A stretch of 47,737 bases of DNA from Pseudomonadota bacterium (GTDB lineage Bacteria > Pseudomonadota > Gammaproteobacteria > Burkholderiales > Usitatibacteraceae): the NCBI GenBank assembly GCA_029781595.1, contig JAKOWJ010000003.1, forward strand, positions 1-47,737. Direction: 5' to 3'. Below the pieces are notes generated by a model. That model searched no databases. It was not told where the DNA came from and saw only the letters and a program-made list of their open reading frames with translations. How positions within the stretch are numbered: position 1 is the stretch's first letter; each line of letters starts with the position of its first letter. A program made the translations under genes and the position numbers. This document shows, piece after piece, positions 27,901-36,985 of the stretch.

Positions 27901-30900
27901 GGCCGCGCAGCTCGCGCAGGAGCACCGACAGCACGGCGAGATCCAGGGTTCCGGCGCGCTTGAGCTCCTCGCGCATCCCGGCCAGCCGGGCGATGGGCTG
28001 GCCGTAGCGCTCGCGCCAGGCCTCGATCATCGCCTCGGGCGCGGCGGCCTCCGGCGACAGGCGTGCGACGGCACCGGTGAGCTTGCGCTGCAGGCCCGCC
28101 AGGTCGTCGCGCAGGGCGTTGCGTGCCATCGCCTGCCAGGAGGTGTCCGTGGGCAGCGCCGAGATGCGCTCGGCGAACCAGCGGATCTCCAGGGCGCCGG
28201 CCAGCGCGAAGTGCAGCCGCGCCACCGTCTCCAGGGGCCGGCCCGTCTCGCGCGCGACCTCCGTCGCGTCCAGCACCGAGTAGAGCGCGTCCAGCCGCGC
28301 CATGTCGCGCGCGAGGGGCGGGGGCACGCCCTGGTCCTCCAGGCGCGTGACGGCCGCCTCGAAGGTTCGCCGGTCCTCCGGCGAGAGCGCCTCCGGGAGC
28401 AGCGCGCGCACGCCGGCGACGCCCGGCCGGAAGATCTCGAGCACCTCGGCGATGGGCAGGCGCTCGCGCCGGCGGCGCAGGAACCACAGCGTGGCGCGCA
28501 GCACCAGCCGCCCGGCCTCGATGAGCATCTCCGACTGCAGCGCGAGCGGCACGCGGTTGTCGAGCGCGTCGATCGCCGCCCACAGGGACTCGAAGCCGAA
28601 GGTGTCGCGCACCAGCACGAAGGCGCGCGTGACCTCCTCGGCCGAGGCGCCGGTCTCCTCCTGCATGCGGTGCACGAACACCGAGCCGGTGCGGTTGATC
28701 ATCGCGTTGGCCACCACCGTGGCCACGATCTCGCGGCGCAGCGGGTGGCGCGGCATGAGCGCGGCGTGGCGCTCCCGCAGCGCCGCCGGGAAGTAGCCCG
28801 CCAGGGCGCTCGAGACGTAGGCGTCGTCGACCAGGGTGCCGCGCACCAGCTCGTCGTAGAGCACCATCTTGGAATAGGCGAGCAGCACCGCGCGCTCGGG
28901 CGAGGTGAGGCCCGCGCGCGCCGCGCGCCGCTCGGCGATCTCGTCCTCCGAGGGCAGGAACTCCACGGCGCGGTTCAGCCGCCCGGCCTTCTCCAGCGCC
29001 CGGACGAACGCGGCCTGCGCGTCGAGGAGCTTGTCGCCGCGCACGCCCGAGACGCTGAGCGACTGCGTCTGGAAGTAGTTGTCCGCGAGCACGAGCGAGG
29101 CCACGTCGTCGGTCATCTGCGCCAGCAGCTTGTCGCGCTGCTTGAGCGTGAGCTCGCCGTCGGCCACGGCCAGGCCCAGCAGGATCTTGATGTTGACCTC
29201 GTGGTCCGAGCAGTCCACGCCCGCGGAGTTGTCGATGGCGTCGGTGCAGATGCGCCCGCCGGCCTGCGCGTACTCCACGCGCCCGAGCTGCGTGAAGCCC
29301 AGGTTGCCGCCCTCGGCCACCACGCGGCAGCGCAGCTCGCGCCCGTTCACGCGGATGGCGTCGTTGGCGCGGTCGCCCACGTCGGCGTGGGTCTGGCGGG
29401 AGGACTTCACGTAGGTGCCGATGCCGCCGTTGTAGAGCAGGTCCACCGGCGCCTTGAGGATGGCCTTGAGCAGGTCCTGCGGCGTGAGCGCCTCGTCGTC
29501 CACGCCCAGCGCGCGCCGCGCCTGCGGCGAGAGCGGGATCGACTTGGCCGAGCGCGGCCACACGCCCCCGCCCGCCGAGATCGCGGCGCGGTCGTAGTCG
29601 TCCCACGACGAGCGCGGCAGGGCGAAGAGGCGCTCGCGCTCGCGCAGCGATGCGGCCGGGTCCGGGTCCGGGTCGAGGAAGACGTGGCGGTGGTCGAAGG
29701 CCGCCAGCAGGCGGATGTGCGGCGACAGGAGCATGCCGTTGCCGAACACGTCGCCGGACATGTCGCCCACGCCCACGACGGTGAAGTCCTGCGACTGCGT
29801 GTCCACGCCCAGCTCGCGGAAGTGGCGCTTGACGCTCTCCCAGGCGCCACGGGCGGTGATGCCCATCTTCTTGTGGTCGTAGCCCGCGCTGCCGCCCGAG
29901 GCGAAGGCATCGCCCAGCCAGTGGCCGTACTCGGCGCTCACGGCGTTGGCGTAGTCGGAGAACGCGGCGGTGCCCTTGTCGGCCGCGACGACCAGGTAGG
30001 GGTCGTCCGGGTCGTGGCGCACGACCTCGCGCGGCGGGACGACCTCGCCTCCCTTCAGGTTGTCGGTGATGTCCAGCAGGCCCCGCAGGAAGTCCTGGTA
30101 GCAGGCGACGCCCTCGCGCAGGTACGCCTCGCGCTCGGCCGGCGGGGGCGCGGCCTTGAGCACGAAGCCGCCCTTGGAGCCCACCGGCACGATGACGGCG
30201 TTCTTCACCATCTGCGCCTTCATGAGGCCCAGGATCTCGGTGCGGAAGTCCTCGGGGCGGTCCGACCAGCGCAGCCCCCCGCGCGCGACCTTGCCGCCGC
30301 GCAGGTGGATCGCCTCGAAGCGCGGCGAGTACACGAAGATCTCGAAGAGCGGCCGGGGCTCGGGCAGCTCCGGCACCTTGGCGCTGTCGAGCTTGAGCGA
30401 GAGGTAGGGCTTGCGCCGCCCCGCCGAGTCGCGCACCCAGTGGTTGGTGCGCAGCGTGGCGCGGATCGTGTAGAGGAAGCGGCGCAGGATCCGGTCCTCG
30501 TCGAGGTTGGCCACGGCGTTGAGCGCCGCCTTCACCTCGTCGTGCAGCCGGTGCTGCACGGCCTCGCGGTCGCCGGGCGCGGCCGGGTCGAAGCGCGCGT
30601 GGAAGATCGCCACGAGCCGCTCCACGATCGCCGGGTGGGCCGCCAGCGTCTGCGCGACGTAGGCCTGGCTGAAGGTGAAGCCCGCCTGGCGCAGGTACCG
30701 GGCGTAGGCGCGCAGCACCACCACGTCGTCGGGCGCGAGCGCCGCGCAGGGCGTGAGGCGGTTGAAGGCGTCGTTCTCGATCTCGCCGCGCGCCACGCGC
30801 ACGAGCGCCTCCTCCGTGATGGCCTTGATGGCCGCCACGTCGGCCAGCTCGCGCGCCGAGCGCAGCCCGAAGTCGTGCACGTGCGCGGGCACCGAGCCCT

Positions 30901-32707
30901 CGCGCGCCACCTCCCAGCCCTGCTCGTCGAGCGCCTCCAGGCCCAGGTTCTCCAGCACCGGGAGCGCGGCCGACAGCGCCACGCGCTCGCCCAGGCGGTA
31001 GACGCGCAGGCGCAGCGTGCGCGCGTCGGCCTCCACGGGCCGGTACAGGCACACCGCGAAGGGCTCGCCGGCCGACAGGCCCTCCAGGAAGCCCACGTCG
31101 CGCACCGCCATGCGCGCCGGCACCGTGTCGCGGTAGGCGACGGGGAAGGCCTCGCCGTATCGGCGCGCGAGCGGCGCGGCGCGCTCCTCGCCCAGGGCCT
31201 CCGCGAGGGCGAGCTTGAGGTCGTCCTCCCAGCGCCGCGCGGCCTGGGCGATCTCGGCCTCGAGCGCGCGCGCGTCCACCTCCGGCTCGTCGCGCGGCGA
31301 GGTGCGCACCAGCAGGTGGATGCGCGCGAGCGCGGCGTCGGTGAGCTGCACGTTGAACTCCGCGCTCGTGCCCGAGAGGCGCCGGCGCAGGATCTCCTGG
31401 ATGCGCGTGCGCACGTCCGTGTTGAAGTTCTCGCGCGGCAGGTACACCAGGCAGGAGAAGAAGCGGCCCCAGAGGTCGCGGCGCAGGAACAGGCGCGTGC
31501 GCCGCCGCTCGCCCAGGCGCAGCACGCCCATGGCCACGTCGTAGAGCGTGCGCGCGTCCACCTGGAAGAGCTCGTCGCGCGGGTAGGCGTGCAGCAGGCT
31601 CCGGAGGTTCTTGGCGCCGTGGCTCGCCGCCGGGAAGCCCGCGCGCTCGAGCACCGCGGCGACCTTCCGGCGCAGCAGCGGGATGTCCGAGGGGTCGGCG
31701 TGGTAGGCGGCGCTGGTGTACAGGCCCACGAAGCGGTGCTCGCCCGTCACGCGGCCCGTCTCGTCGAAGGTGCGCACGCCCACGTAGTCCAGGTAGCCGG
31801 GCCGGTGCACGGTGGCGCGCGAGGTGGCCTTGGTGAGCACGAGCAGGAGCGGCTCGCGGGCCAGCGCGCGGATGGCGGGGGGCAGCTCGCGGAAGCTCTG
31901 CGACTCCCCGCCCAGGCTCGGCTCGCGCAGCACCCCGAGCCCCGAGCCGGGGACGATGTGCAGCTGGTCCTCGCCGCCGGGCGCCGGCAGCCGGTACTCG
32001 CGGTAGCCGATGAAGGTGAAGTGCTCGTCCAGCGCCCATTCGAGGAAGGCGCGCGCCTCGGCGACCTCGGACGGATCCTGGCCCGCGGGCGGCGTGGCGA
32101 GCGCGCCGGCGATGGCCTGCATCGCCGCGCGCATGCCCGCCCAGTCGGCCACCGCGGCGCGCACGTCGCCCAGCACCGCCAGGAGCGAGGCGGCCAGCGC
32201 CTCCAGGCGCGCCGGATCGCTCTCGCGGTCGATCTCCACGTGCATGAACGACTCGCGCGCGGCCTCCCGCCCCGCGGGCGAGATCGAGGCCAGCTCGCCG
32301 TCGGAGGCGCGCGCCGTCTTCACGAGCGGGTGCACCAGCAGGTGCAGGGTGCGCCCCTGCCGGTCGAGCTCCATGGTCACCGAGTCGACGAGGAAGGGCA
32401 TGTCGTCGTTCACGATCTCGATCACCGTGTGCGGGCTGGACCACCCGTGCTCGTCGGGCCGCGGGTTGTACACGCGCAGCTTCGGCCGCCCCGCGACGAA
32501 CCGCCGCCCGAAGGCGAGGTGCGACATGCCGGCGCCGTACAGGTCCTCCGGCGCGCGCTCGGCGAGGTCCTCGGCGTCCACCTGGTCGTAGTACAGGGAG
32601 AGGAACCGCGCGGCCTGGTCGGCGGCTTCGCCGGAAAGGCGCGTGCGCGCCAGGCGCAGCACGGGTTCCAGGATGGCGGGCTTGGCTTCGGGAGCGGGGG
32701 TGTCCAT
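27893..32707 (-). CDS. gdhB: NAD-specific glutamate dehydrogenase, large (about 180 kDa) type
   Basis: The 1,604-residue protein matches the L-180 GDH class in length and order. It has an N-terminal ACT-like and helical regulatory region. The catalytic domain has GGKVARGGLRWSDRPEDFRT near residue 804, with QMVKNAVIVPVGSKGGFVLK after it. The nucleotide site is VGVGDMSGDVFGNGM near 984. A long C-terminal helical domain follows. It oxidises glutamate to 2-oxoglutarate and ammonia with NAD, a catabolic role. The ATG at 32707 has GAGGAC upstream; the frame further upstream is not conserved. It lies divergent from the racemase and glutamate importer genes. Confidence 0.96.
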   Translation of the reverse strand: MDTPAPEAKPAILEPVLRLARTRLSGEAADQAARFLSLYYDQVDAEDLAERAPEDLYGAGMSHLAFGRRFVAGRPKLRVYNPRPDEHGWSSPHTVIEIVNDDMPFLVDSVTMELDRQGRTLHLLVHPLVKTARASDGELASISPAGREAARESFMHVEIDRESDPARLEALAASLLAVLGDVRAAVADWAGMRAAMQAIAGALATPPAGQDPSEVAEARAFLEWALDEHFTFIGYREYRLPAPGGEDQLHIVPGSGLGVLREPSLGGESQSFRELPPAIRALAREPLLLVLTKATSRATVHRPGYLDYVGVRTFDETGRVTGEHRFVGLYTSAAYHADPSDIPLLRRKVAAVLERAGFPAASHGAKNLRSLLHAYPRDELFQVDARTLYDVAMGVLRLGERRRTRLFLRRDLWGRFFSCLVYLPRENFNTDVRTRIQEILRRRLSGTSAEFNVQLTDAALARIHLLVRTSPRDEPEVDARALEAEIAQAARRWEDDLKLALAEALGEERAAPLARRYGEAFPVAYRDTVPARMAVRDVGFLEGLSAGEPFAVCLYRPVEADARTLRLRVYRLGERVALSAALPVLENLGLEALDEQGWEVAREGSVPAHVHDFGLRSARELADVAAIKAITEEALVRVARGEIENDAFNRLTPCAALAPDDVVVLRAYARYLRQAGFTFSQAYVAQTLAAHPAIVERLVAIFHARFDPAAPGDREAVQHRLHDEVKAALNAVANLDEDRILRRFLYTIRATLRTNHWVRDSAGRRKPYLSLKLDSAKVPELPEPRPLFEIFVYSPRFEAIHLRGGKVARGGLRWSDRPEDFRTEILGLMKAQMVKNAVIVPVGSKGGFVLKAAPPPAEREAYLREGVACYQDFLRGLLDITDNLKGGEVVPPREVVRHDPDDPYLVVAADKGTAAFSDYANAVSAEYGHWLGDAFASGGSAGYDHKKMGITARGAWESVKRHFRELGVDTQSQDFTVVGVGDMSGDVFGNGMLLSPHIRLLAAFDHRHVFLDPDPDPAASLRERERLFALPRSSWDDYDRAAISAGGGVWPRSAKSIPLSPQARRALGVDDEALTPQDLLKAILKAPVDLLYNGGIGTYVKSSRQTHADVGDRANDAIRVNGRELRCRVVAEGGNLGFTQLGRVEYAQAGGRICTDAIDNSAGVDCSDHEVNIKILLGLAVADGELTLKQRDKLLAQMTDDVASLVLADNYFQTQSLSVSGVRGDKLLDAQAAFVRALEKAGRLNRAVEFLPSEDEIAERRAARAGLTSPERAVLLAYSKMVLYDELVRGTLVDDAYVSSALAGYFPAALRERHAALMPRHPLRREIVATVVANAMINRTGSVFVHRMQEETGASAEEVTRAFVLVRDTFGFESLWAAIDALDNRVPLALQSEMLIEAGRLVLRATLWFLRRRRERLPIAEVLEIFRPGVAGVRALLPEALSPEDRRTFEAAVTRLEDQGVPPPLARDMARLDALYSVLDATEVARETGRPLETVARLHFALAGALEIRWFAERISALPTDTSWQAMARNALRDDLAGLQRKLTGAVARLSPEAAAPEAMIEAWRERYGQPIARLAGMREELKRAGTLDLAVLSVLLRELRGLA

Positions 32708-32827
32708 CGGGTCCTCGTTGTTGTCGTGGCGGGCGCCGCGCCCGGCCCGCCCCTCGTGGGAGCGGGGCGGCGGGCCGCCCGGAGCCGCCATTCTCCCCCA
32801 ACTCGCGCCTCGGTTACGATTGGGGGC

Positions 32828-33541
32828 ATGACGACGCCGCGCCTTGCGCCCCGCCGCGTGGGCATCCTCGGCGGCATGGGCCCCGCGGCCGCGATCGACC
32901 TGCAGGAGAAGGTCCTGGCGGCCACGCCCGCGGCCAACGACGCCGAGCACCTGCCGGTGGTGGTGTGGAACGTGCCGCAGGTCCCCGACCGCGTGGCGCC
33001 GATCCTGGGCGAGGCCCCCTCGCCCCTGCCCGCCATGGCGGAGGGCGCGCGCGCCCTCGAGGCCGCGGGGTGCGAGGCCTTCGCGGTGGCGTGCAACACG
33101 GCGCACCACTGGGCGGCCGAGCTGGCGGCGAGCGTGCGCATCCCGCTGCTGCACATCGCGGACGCGGCGATCGAGGCGCTCGCGCGGATGCCGGGGCCGC
33201 CGCTGCGGGTGGGGCTGCTCGCCACGCGCGGCACGCTCGCCGCCGCCTTCTACGGCGAGCGCCTCGCGAGGCGCGGCTTCTCGTGGCTCACCGTCACGCC
33301 CGAAGAGCAGGCCGCGCTGGTCGACGAGGCCATCGCCCGCGTGAAGGCCGGCGACCGCGCCGGCGCGCGCGCGCCTTTCGAGGCCGCCGCGCGCGCCCTC
33401 GCCTCGCGCGGCGCCGAGGTGATCCTGCTCGGCTGCACGGAACTGCCACTGGCCGCCGAGGGCGCCGCGTGCCCCGTGCCCGTGCTCGACGCGAGCCGCG
33501 CGCTGGCCGAGGCGCTGGTCGACTTCTCGCTGCGCCGTTGA
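32828..33541 (+). CDS. aspartate/glutamate racemase family protein
   Basis: The 237-residue protein has GILGGMGPAAAIDLQEKVL at its start. It has the two catalytic cysteines of the family, in FAVACNTAHHWA (about residue 90) and ILLGCTELPLA (about residue 205). The fold is two Rossmann-like halves. These enzymes interconvert L- and D-aspartate or glutamate without a cofactor. The position between glutamate dehydrogenase and the glutamate importer suggests use of D-forms as nutrients rather than peptidoglycan supply. The start at ATG 32828 has only a weak GGGGG site. Confidence 0.9.
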   Translation: MTTPRLAPRRVGILGGMGPAAAIDLQEKVLAATPAANDAEHLPVVVWNVPQVPDRVAPILGEAPSPLPAMAEGARALEAAGCEAFAVACNTAHHWAAELAASVRIPLLHIADAAIEALARMPGPPLRVGLLATRGTLAAAFYGERLARRGFSWLTVTPEEQAALVDEAIARVKAGDRAGARAPFEAAARALASRGAEVILLGCTELPLAAEGAACPVPVLDASRALAEALVDFSLRR

Positions 33542-33556
33542 GGGGCGCGGCGCCCC
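33542..33556. terminator. hairpin after the racemase gene
   Basis: GGGGCG-CGG-CGCCCC begins at the base after the racemase stop codon. It probably separates racemase transcription from the gltI promoter region. No U-run follows. Confidence 0.45.
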
Positions 33557-33606
33557 ACGCGGGTGCACTCCCGTCCGGCGCGCGCGCCCTCTCCCGTCGC
33601 ACACGG

Positions 33607-33659
33607 ACTTCCGGCACGGCGCTTGCATCGGCGTTTGCCTCGGCGCGAAGGCCGGAAGT
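33607..33659 (+). promoter_or_regulatory. gltI promoter region: -24/-12 (sigma54) element, 8-bp inverted repeat, alternative sigma70 boxes
   Basis: CGGCACG-GCGC-TTGCA at 33612-33627 has the invariant GG and GC separated by exactly ten bases, as required for sigma54. It differs from TGGCACG-N4-TTGCA at one base. ACTTCCGG (33607-33614) and CCGGAAGT (33652-33659) are a perfect inverted repeat around it. A sigma70-like pair, TTGCCT (33635-33640) and TATCCT (33659-33664) with an 18-base spacer, is an alternative. The gltI ATG is at 33726. In Pseudomonas, acidic amino-acid importers use sigma54 with AauR. Confidence 0.6.
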
Positions 33660-33725
33660 ATCCTAGCCGCCGTTGCAACGAGAGCCGGATTTCCCGCGCA
33701 CCGATCCACACCAGGAGGAAACAAG

Positions 33726-34613
33726 ATGATCCGCAAGTCGCTCGCCGCCGTCGCGGCACTCGCCCTTCTCGCCGCCGGCACGGCCGGCGCGCAGGAGCTC
33801 ACCGGCACGCTCAAGAAGATCAAGGACTCGGGCACCATCACCATCGGCTATCGCGAGACCTCCATCCCGTTCTCGTACCTCAACGAGCAGCAGCAGCCCG
33901 TGGGCTACTCGATGGACCTGTGCGCGGTGATCGTCGAGGAAGTGAAGAAGGAGCTGAACCTCGCGCAGCTCACGGTGAAGTACAACCCGGTGACGCCGCA
34001 GACGCGCATCCCCCTCATGGCCAACGGCACCATCGACCTGGAGTGCGGCTCGACGACCAACACGCTCACGCGCCAGAAGCAGGTGGCCTACGCGCCGACG
34101 ACCTTCATCACGGGCACCAAGCTCCTGGTGAAGAAGTCCTCGAAGATCCGCTCGTACAAGGACCTGAAGAACAAGACGGTCGTGGTGACCCAGGGCACCA
34201 CCAACGAGCGGATCATCAAGGCGCTCTCCGACAAGGAGAACCTCAACATCAAGTTCCTCAACGCCAAGGACCACGGCGAGTCGTTCCTCACGGTCGAGTC
34301 CGGCCGCGCCGTCGCCTTCTCGATGGACGACATCCTGCTCTACGGCCTCATCGCCAAGGCGAAGAAGCCCAAGGACTTCGAGGTGGTGGGCGAGTTCCTG
34401 TCCTACGACCCCTACGGGATCATGTTCCGCAAGAACGACGACGACTTCGGCCTGGTCGCGCGCCGCGCCCTGGCGAACCTGTTCCGAAGCGGCGACATCG
34501 TGAAGATCTACAACAAGTGGTTCCTGGAGAAGCTGCCCTCCGGCCAGTCGATGGGCGTGCCGATGAGCCCGCTGCTCAAGGCCGCGATCCAGCTCGAGGC
34601 CCTGCCCGAGTGA
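33726..34613 (+). CDS. gltI: glutamate/aspartate ABC transporter, periplasmic binding protein
   Basis: A strong AGGAGGAA site precedes the ATG. The 295-residue protein has a signal peptide ending TAGAQ. It then has ITIGYRETSIPFSYLNEQQQ, LVKKSSKIRSYKDLKNKTVV, VTQGTTNERIIKALSDKENL and ESFLTVESGRAVAFSMDDI, all typical of GltI/DEBP. It binds L-glutamate and L-aspartate in the periplasm and delivers them to GltJK. A stable hairpin follows its stop codon, which should keep its mRNA more abundant than that of the membrane subunits. Confidence 0.97.
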   Translation: MIRKSLAAVAALALLAAGTAGAQELTGTLKKIKDSGTITIGYRETSIPFSYLNEQQQPVGYSMDLCAVIVEEVKKELNLAQLTVKYNPVTPQTRIPLMANGTIDLECGSTTNTLTRQKQVAYAPTTFITGTKLLVKKSSKIRSYKDLKNKTVVVTQGTTNERIIKALSDKENLNIKFLNAKDHGESFLTVESGRAVAFSMDDILLYGLIAKAKKPKDFEVVGEFLSYDPYGIMFRKNDDDFGLVARRALANLFRSGDIVKIYNKWFLEKLPSGQSMGVPMSPLLKAAIQLEALPE

Positions 34614-34628
34614 CGACCTGACCCGCGG

Positions 34629-34649
34629 GGGGGCGGCACGGCCGCCCCC
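34629..34649 (+). terminator. intercistronic hairpin between gltI and gltJ
   Basis: GGGGGCGGC-ACG-GCCGCCCCC is a perfect nine-pair stem, 15 bases after the gltI stop. Such stems after binding-protein genes usually stabilise the upstream mRNA or attenuate read-through, allowing more binding protein than permease. Confidence 0.65.
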
Positions 34650-34675
34650 TCGCCTTTCCGGGGTGCGCGCGCGCG

Positions 34676-35443
34676 ATGGACTGGAAGGTCTTCCTGGAGC
34701 AGGCCCCCTCGGGCGGCATGACGTACCTGGGGTGGCTGATGTCCGGCCTCTTCTGGACGCTGTCGGTCTCGGCGTGCGCCTGGGTCATCGCCTCCGTGGT
34801 GGGCTGCGTGGTGGGCGTGGCGCGCACGACGCCCGTGGGCTGGGCGCGCGCGCTGGGCACCGCCTACGTGGAGCTCTTCCGCAACATCCCGCTCCTGGTG
34901 CAGATGTTCCTCTGGTACTTCGTGATGCCGGAGGTGCTGCCGAAGGCCTGGGGCGACTGGCTCAAGCAGGACCTGCCCAACGTCCTCACGCTGCCCTTCG
35001 CCGCGCAGTTCAGCCTGTTCGAGTTCTCGGCCGCCGTGCTGTGCCTGGGCCTGTACACGGCCTCGCGCGTGGCCGAGCAGGTGCGCTCGGGCATCCAGTC
35101 GCTGCCCCGCGGCCAGACGGGCGCGGGCCTCGCCCTGGGGCTCACGCTGCCCCAGGTCTACCGGCACGTGACGCTGCCCATGGCCTTCCGCATCATCATC
35201 CCGCCGATGACGAGCGAGTTCCTGACGATCTTCAAGAACTCCTCCACGGCGCTCACCATCGGCGTGCTCGAGCTCACGGCGCAGAGCCGCCAGATCTCCG
35301 AGTACACCTTCAAGACCTTCACGGCCTTCTCGGCGGCGACGCTGCTCTACATCGCCATCACGCTCACCGTCACCTTCCTCATGCGCGCGCTCGAGCGCCG
35401 CACGGCCGTGCCGGGCTACATCGCCCAGGGGAGCGGCCACTAG
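34676..35443 (+). CDS. gltJ: glutamate/aspartate ABC transporter permease
   Basis: The 255-residue inner-membrane protein has about five membrane helices. It has VELFRNIPLLVQMFLWYFVM, the His/Glu/Gln permease motif, and the EAA loop EQVRSGIQSLPRGQTGAGLA, followed by LGLTLPQVYRHVTLPMAFRI. It pairs with GltK to form the channel. The start lies after the intercistronic hairpin; the ribosome-binding site is poor, in keeping with lower expression than gltI. Confidence 0.95.
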   Translation: MDWKVFLEQAPSGGMTYLGWLMSGLFWTLSVSACAWVIASVVGCVVGVARTTPVGWARALGTAYVELFRNIPLLVQMFLWYFVMPEVLPKAWGDWLKQDLPNVLTLPFAAQFSLFEFSAAVLCLGLYTASRVAEQVRSGIQSLPRGQTGAGLALGLTLPQVYRHVTLPMAFRIIIPPMTSEFLTIFKNSSTALTIGVLELTAQSRQISEYTFKTFTAFSAATLLYIAITLTVTFLMRALERRTAVPGYIAQGSGH

Positions 35444-35444
35444 C

Positions 35445-36131
35445 ATGGGCGGCAGCTTCGACTGGGGCGTCATCTGGACCTTCCGCGCCGCGCTGGTGGA
35501 CGGGATGCTCACCTCGCTCAAGCTCTTCGCCATCTCGCTCGCCGGCGGCATCGCCCTGGGCACACTGCTCGCCATGGCGAGGCTCGCGAGCTGGAAGGTC
35601 CTCGCCGTGCCCGCGGCGGCCTTCGTGAACCTGATCCGCGCCATCCCCTTCATCATGGCGATCTTCTGGTTCTACTTCCTCACGCCGATGATCGTGAACA
35701 AGCTCACCGGCCACCAGGGCGAGGCGGTGGGCCCGTTCGCCTCGGCGGTGGTGGCCTTCATCATGGTGGAGTCGGCCTACTACTCCGAGATCGTCCGGGC
35801 CGGCATCCAGTCCATCCCGCGCGGCCAGCCCTGGGCCGCCTACGCGCTGGGGATGAACTACTGGCAGTCCATGGGCCACGTGGTGCTGCCCCAGGCCTTC
35901 CGCAACATGCTGCCGGTGATGCTCACCCAGGCGGTGATCCTCTTCCAGGACACCTCGCTCGTGTACGTGGTGGGCCTGAAGGACTTCCTGGGCGCGGCCT
36001 CCAAGGGCGGGCAGATCTCCGGGCGCATCGTCGAGCTCTACCTCTTCGTGGCCGTCGTCTTCTTCCTCGTCTGCTTCCTCGCCTCCTGGGGCGTGAAGCG
36101 GCTCAACGCGCGGCTCGCCGTCGCCCGATAG
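35445..36131 (+). CDS. gltK: glutamate/aspartate ABC transporter permease
   Basis: It starts one base after the gltJ stop with GGGGAG inside the end of gltJ. The 228-residue protein has five helices, NLIRAIPFIMAIFWFYFLTP, the EAA loop YYSEIVRAGIQSIPRGQPWA and MNYWQSMGHVVLPQAFRNML. It is the second channel half of the importer. Confidence 0.95.
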   Translation: MGGSFDWGVIWTFRAALVDGMLTSLKLFAISLAGGIALGTLLAMARLASWKVLAVPAAAFVNLIRAIPFIMAIFWFYFLTPMIVNKLTGHQGEAVGPFASAVVAFIMVESAYYSEIVRAGIQSIPRGQPWAAYALGMNYWQSMGHVVLPQAFRNMLPVMLTQAVILFQDTSLVYVVGLKDFLGAASKGGQISGRIVELYLFVAVVFFLVCFLASWGVKRLNARLAVAR

Positions 36132-36138
36132 GAGCGCC

Positions 36139-36894
<756 letters not shown>

Positions 36895-36902
36895 GGTGCG
36901 CG

Positions 36903-36918
36903 GTCGCCGGCCGGCGAC
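36903..36918. terminator. 16-bp palindrome after gltL
   Basis: GTCGCCGGCCGGCGAC is a perfect palindrome eight bases after the gltL stop. It can form a short GC stem that would end the glt operon, though no U-run is seen. Confidence 0.4.
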
Positions 36919-36985
36919 GGGAAACCGCGGCCTATATGCCGGATATCATTGACGAAACGCCCGATTCGGCCGACACTTGCCCCCC

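Noticed and set aside
27818-33541. A 1,907-codon open frame on the plus strand
   Set aside because: It is antisense to the well-conserved glutamate dehydrogenase gene. Long antisense frames are expected at this G+C content, and the translation is Arg/His/Gly-rich without motifs. Only its 3' part, from 32828, is real (racemase).
32708-33844. Upstream extension of the glutamate dehydrogenase frame
   Set aside because: It crosses the racemase gene on the other strand and has no family similarity. The ATG at 32707 has a ribosome-binding site.
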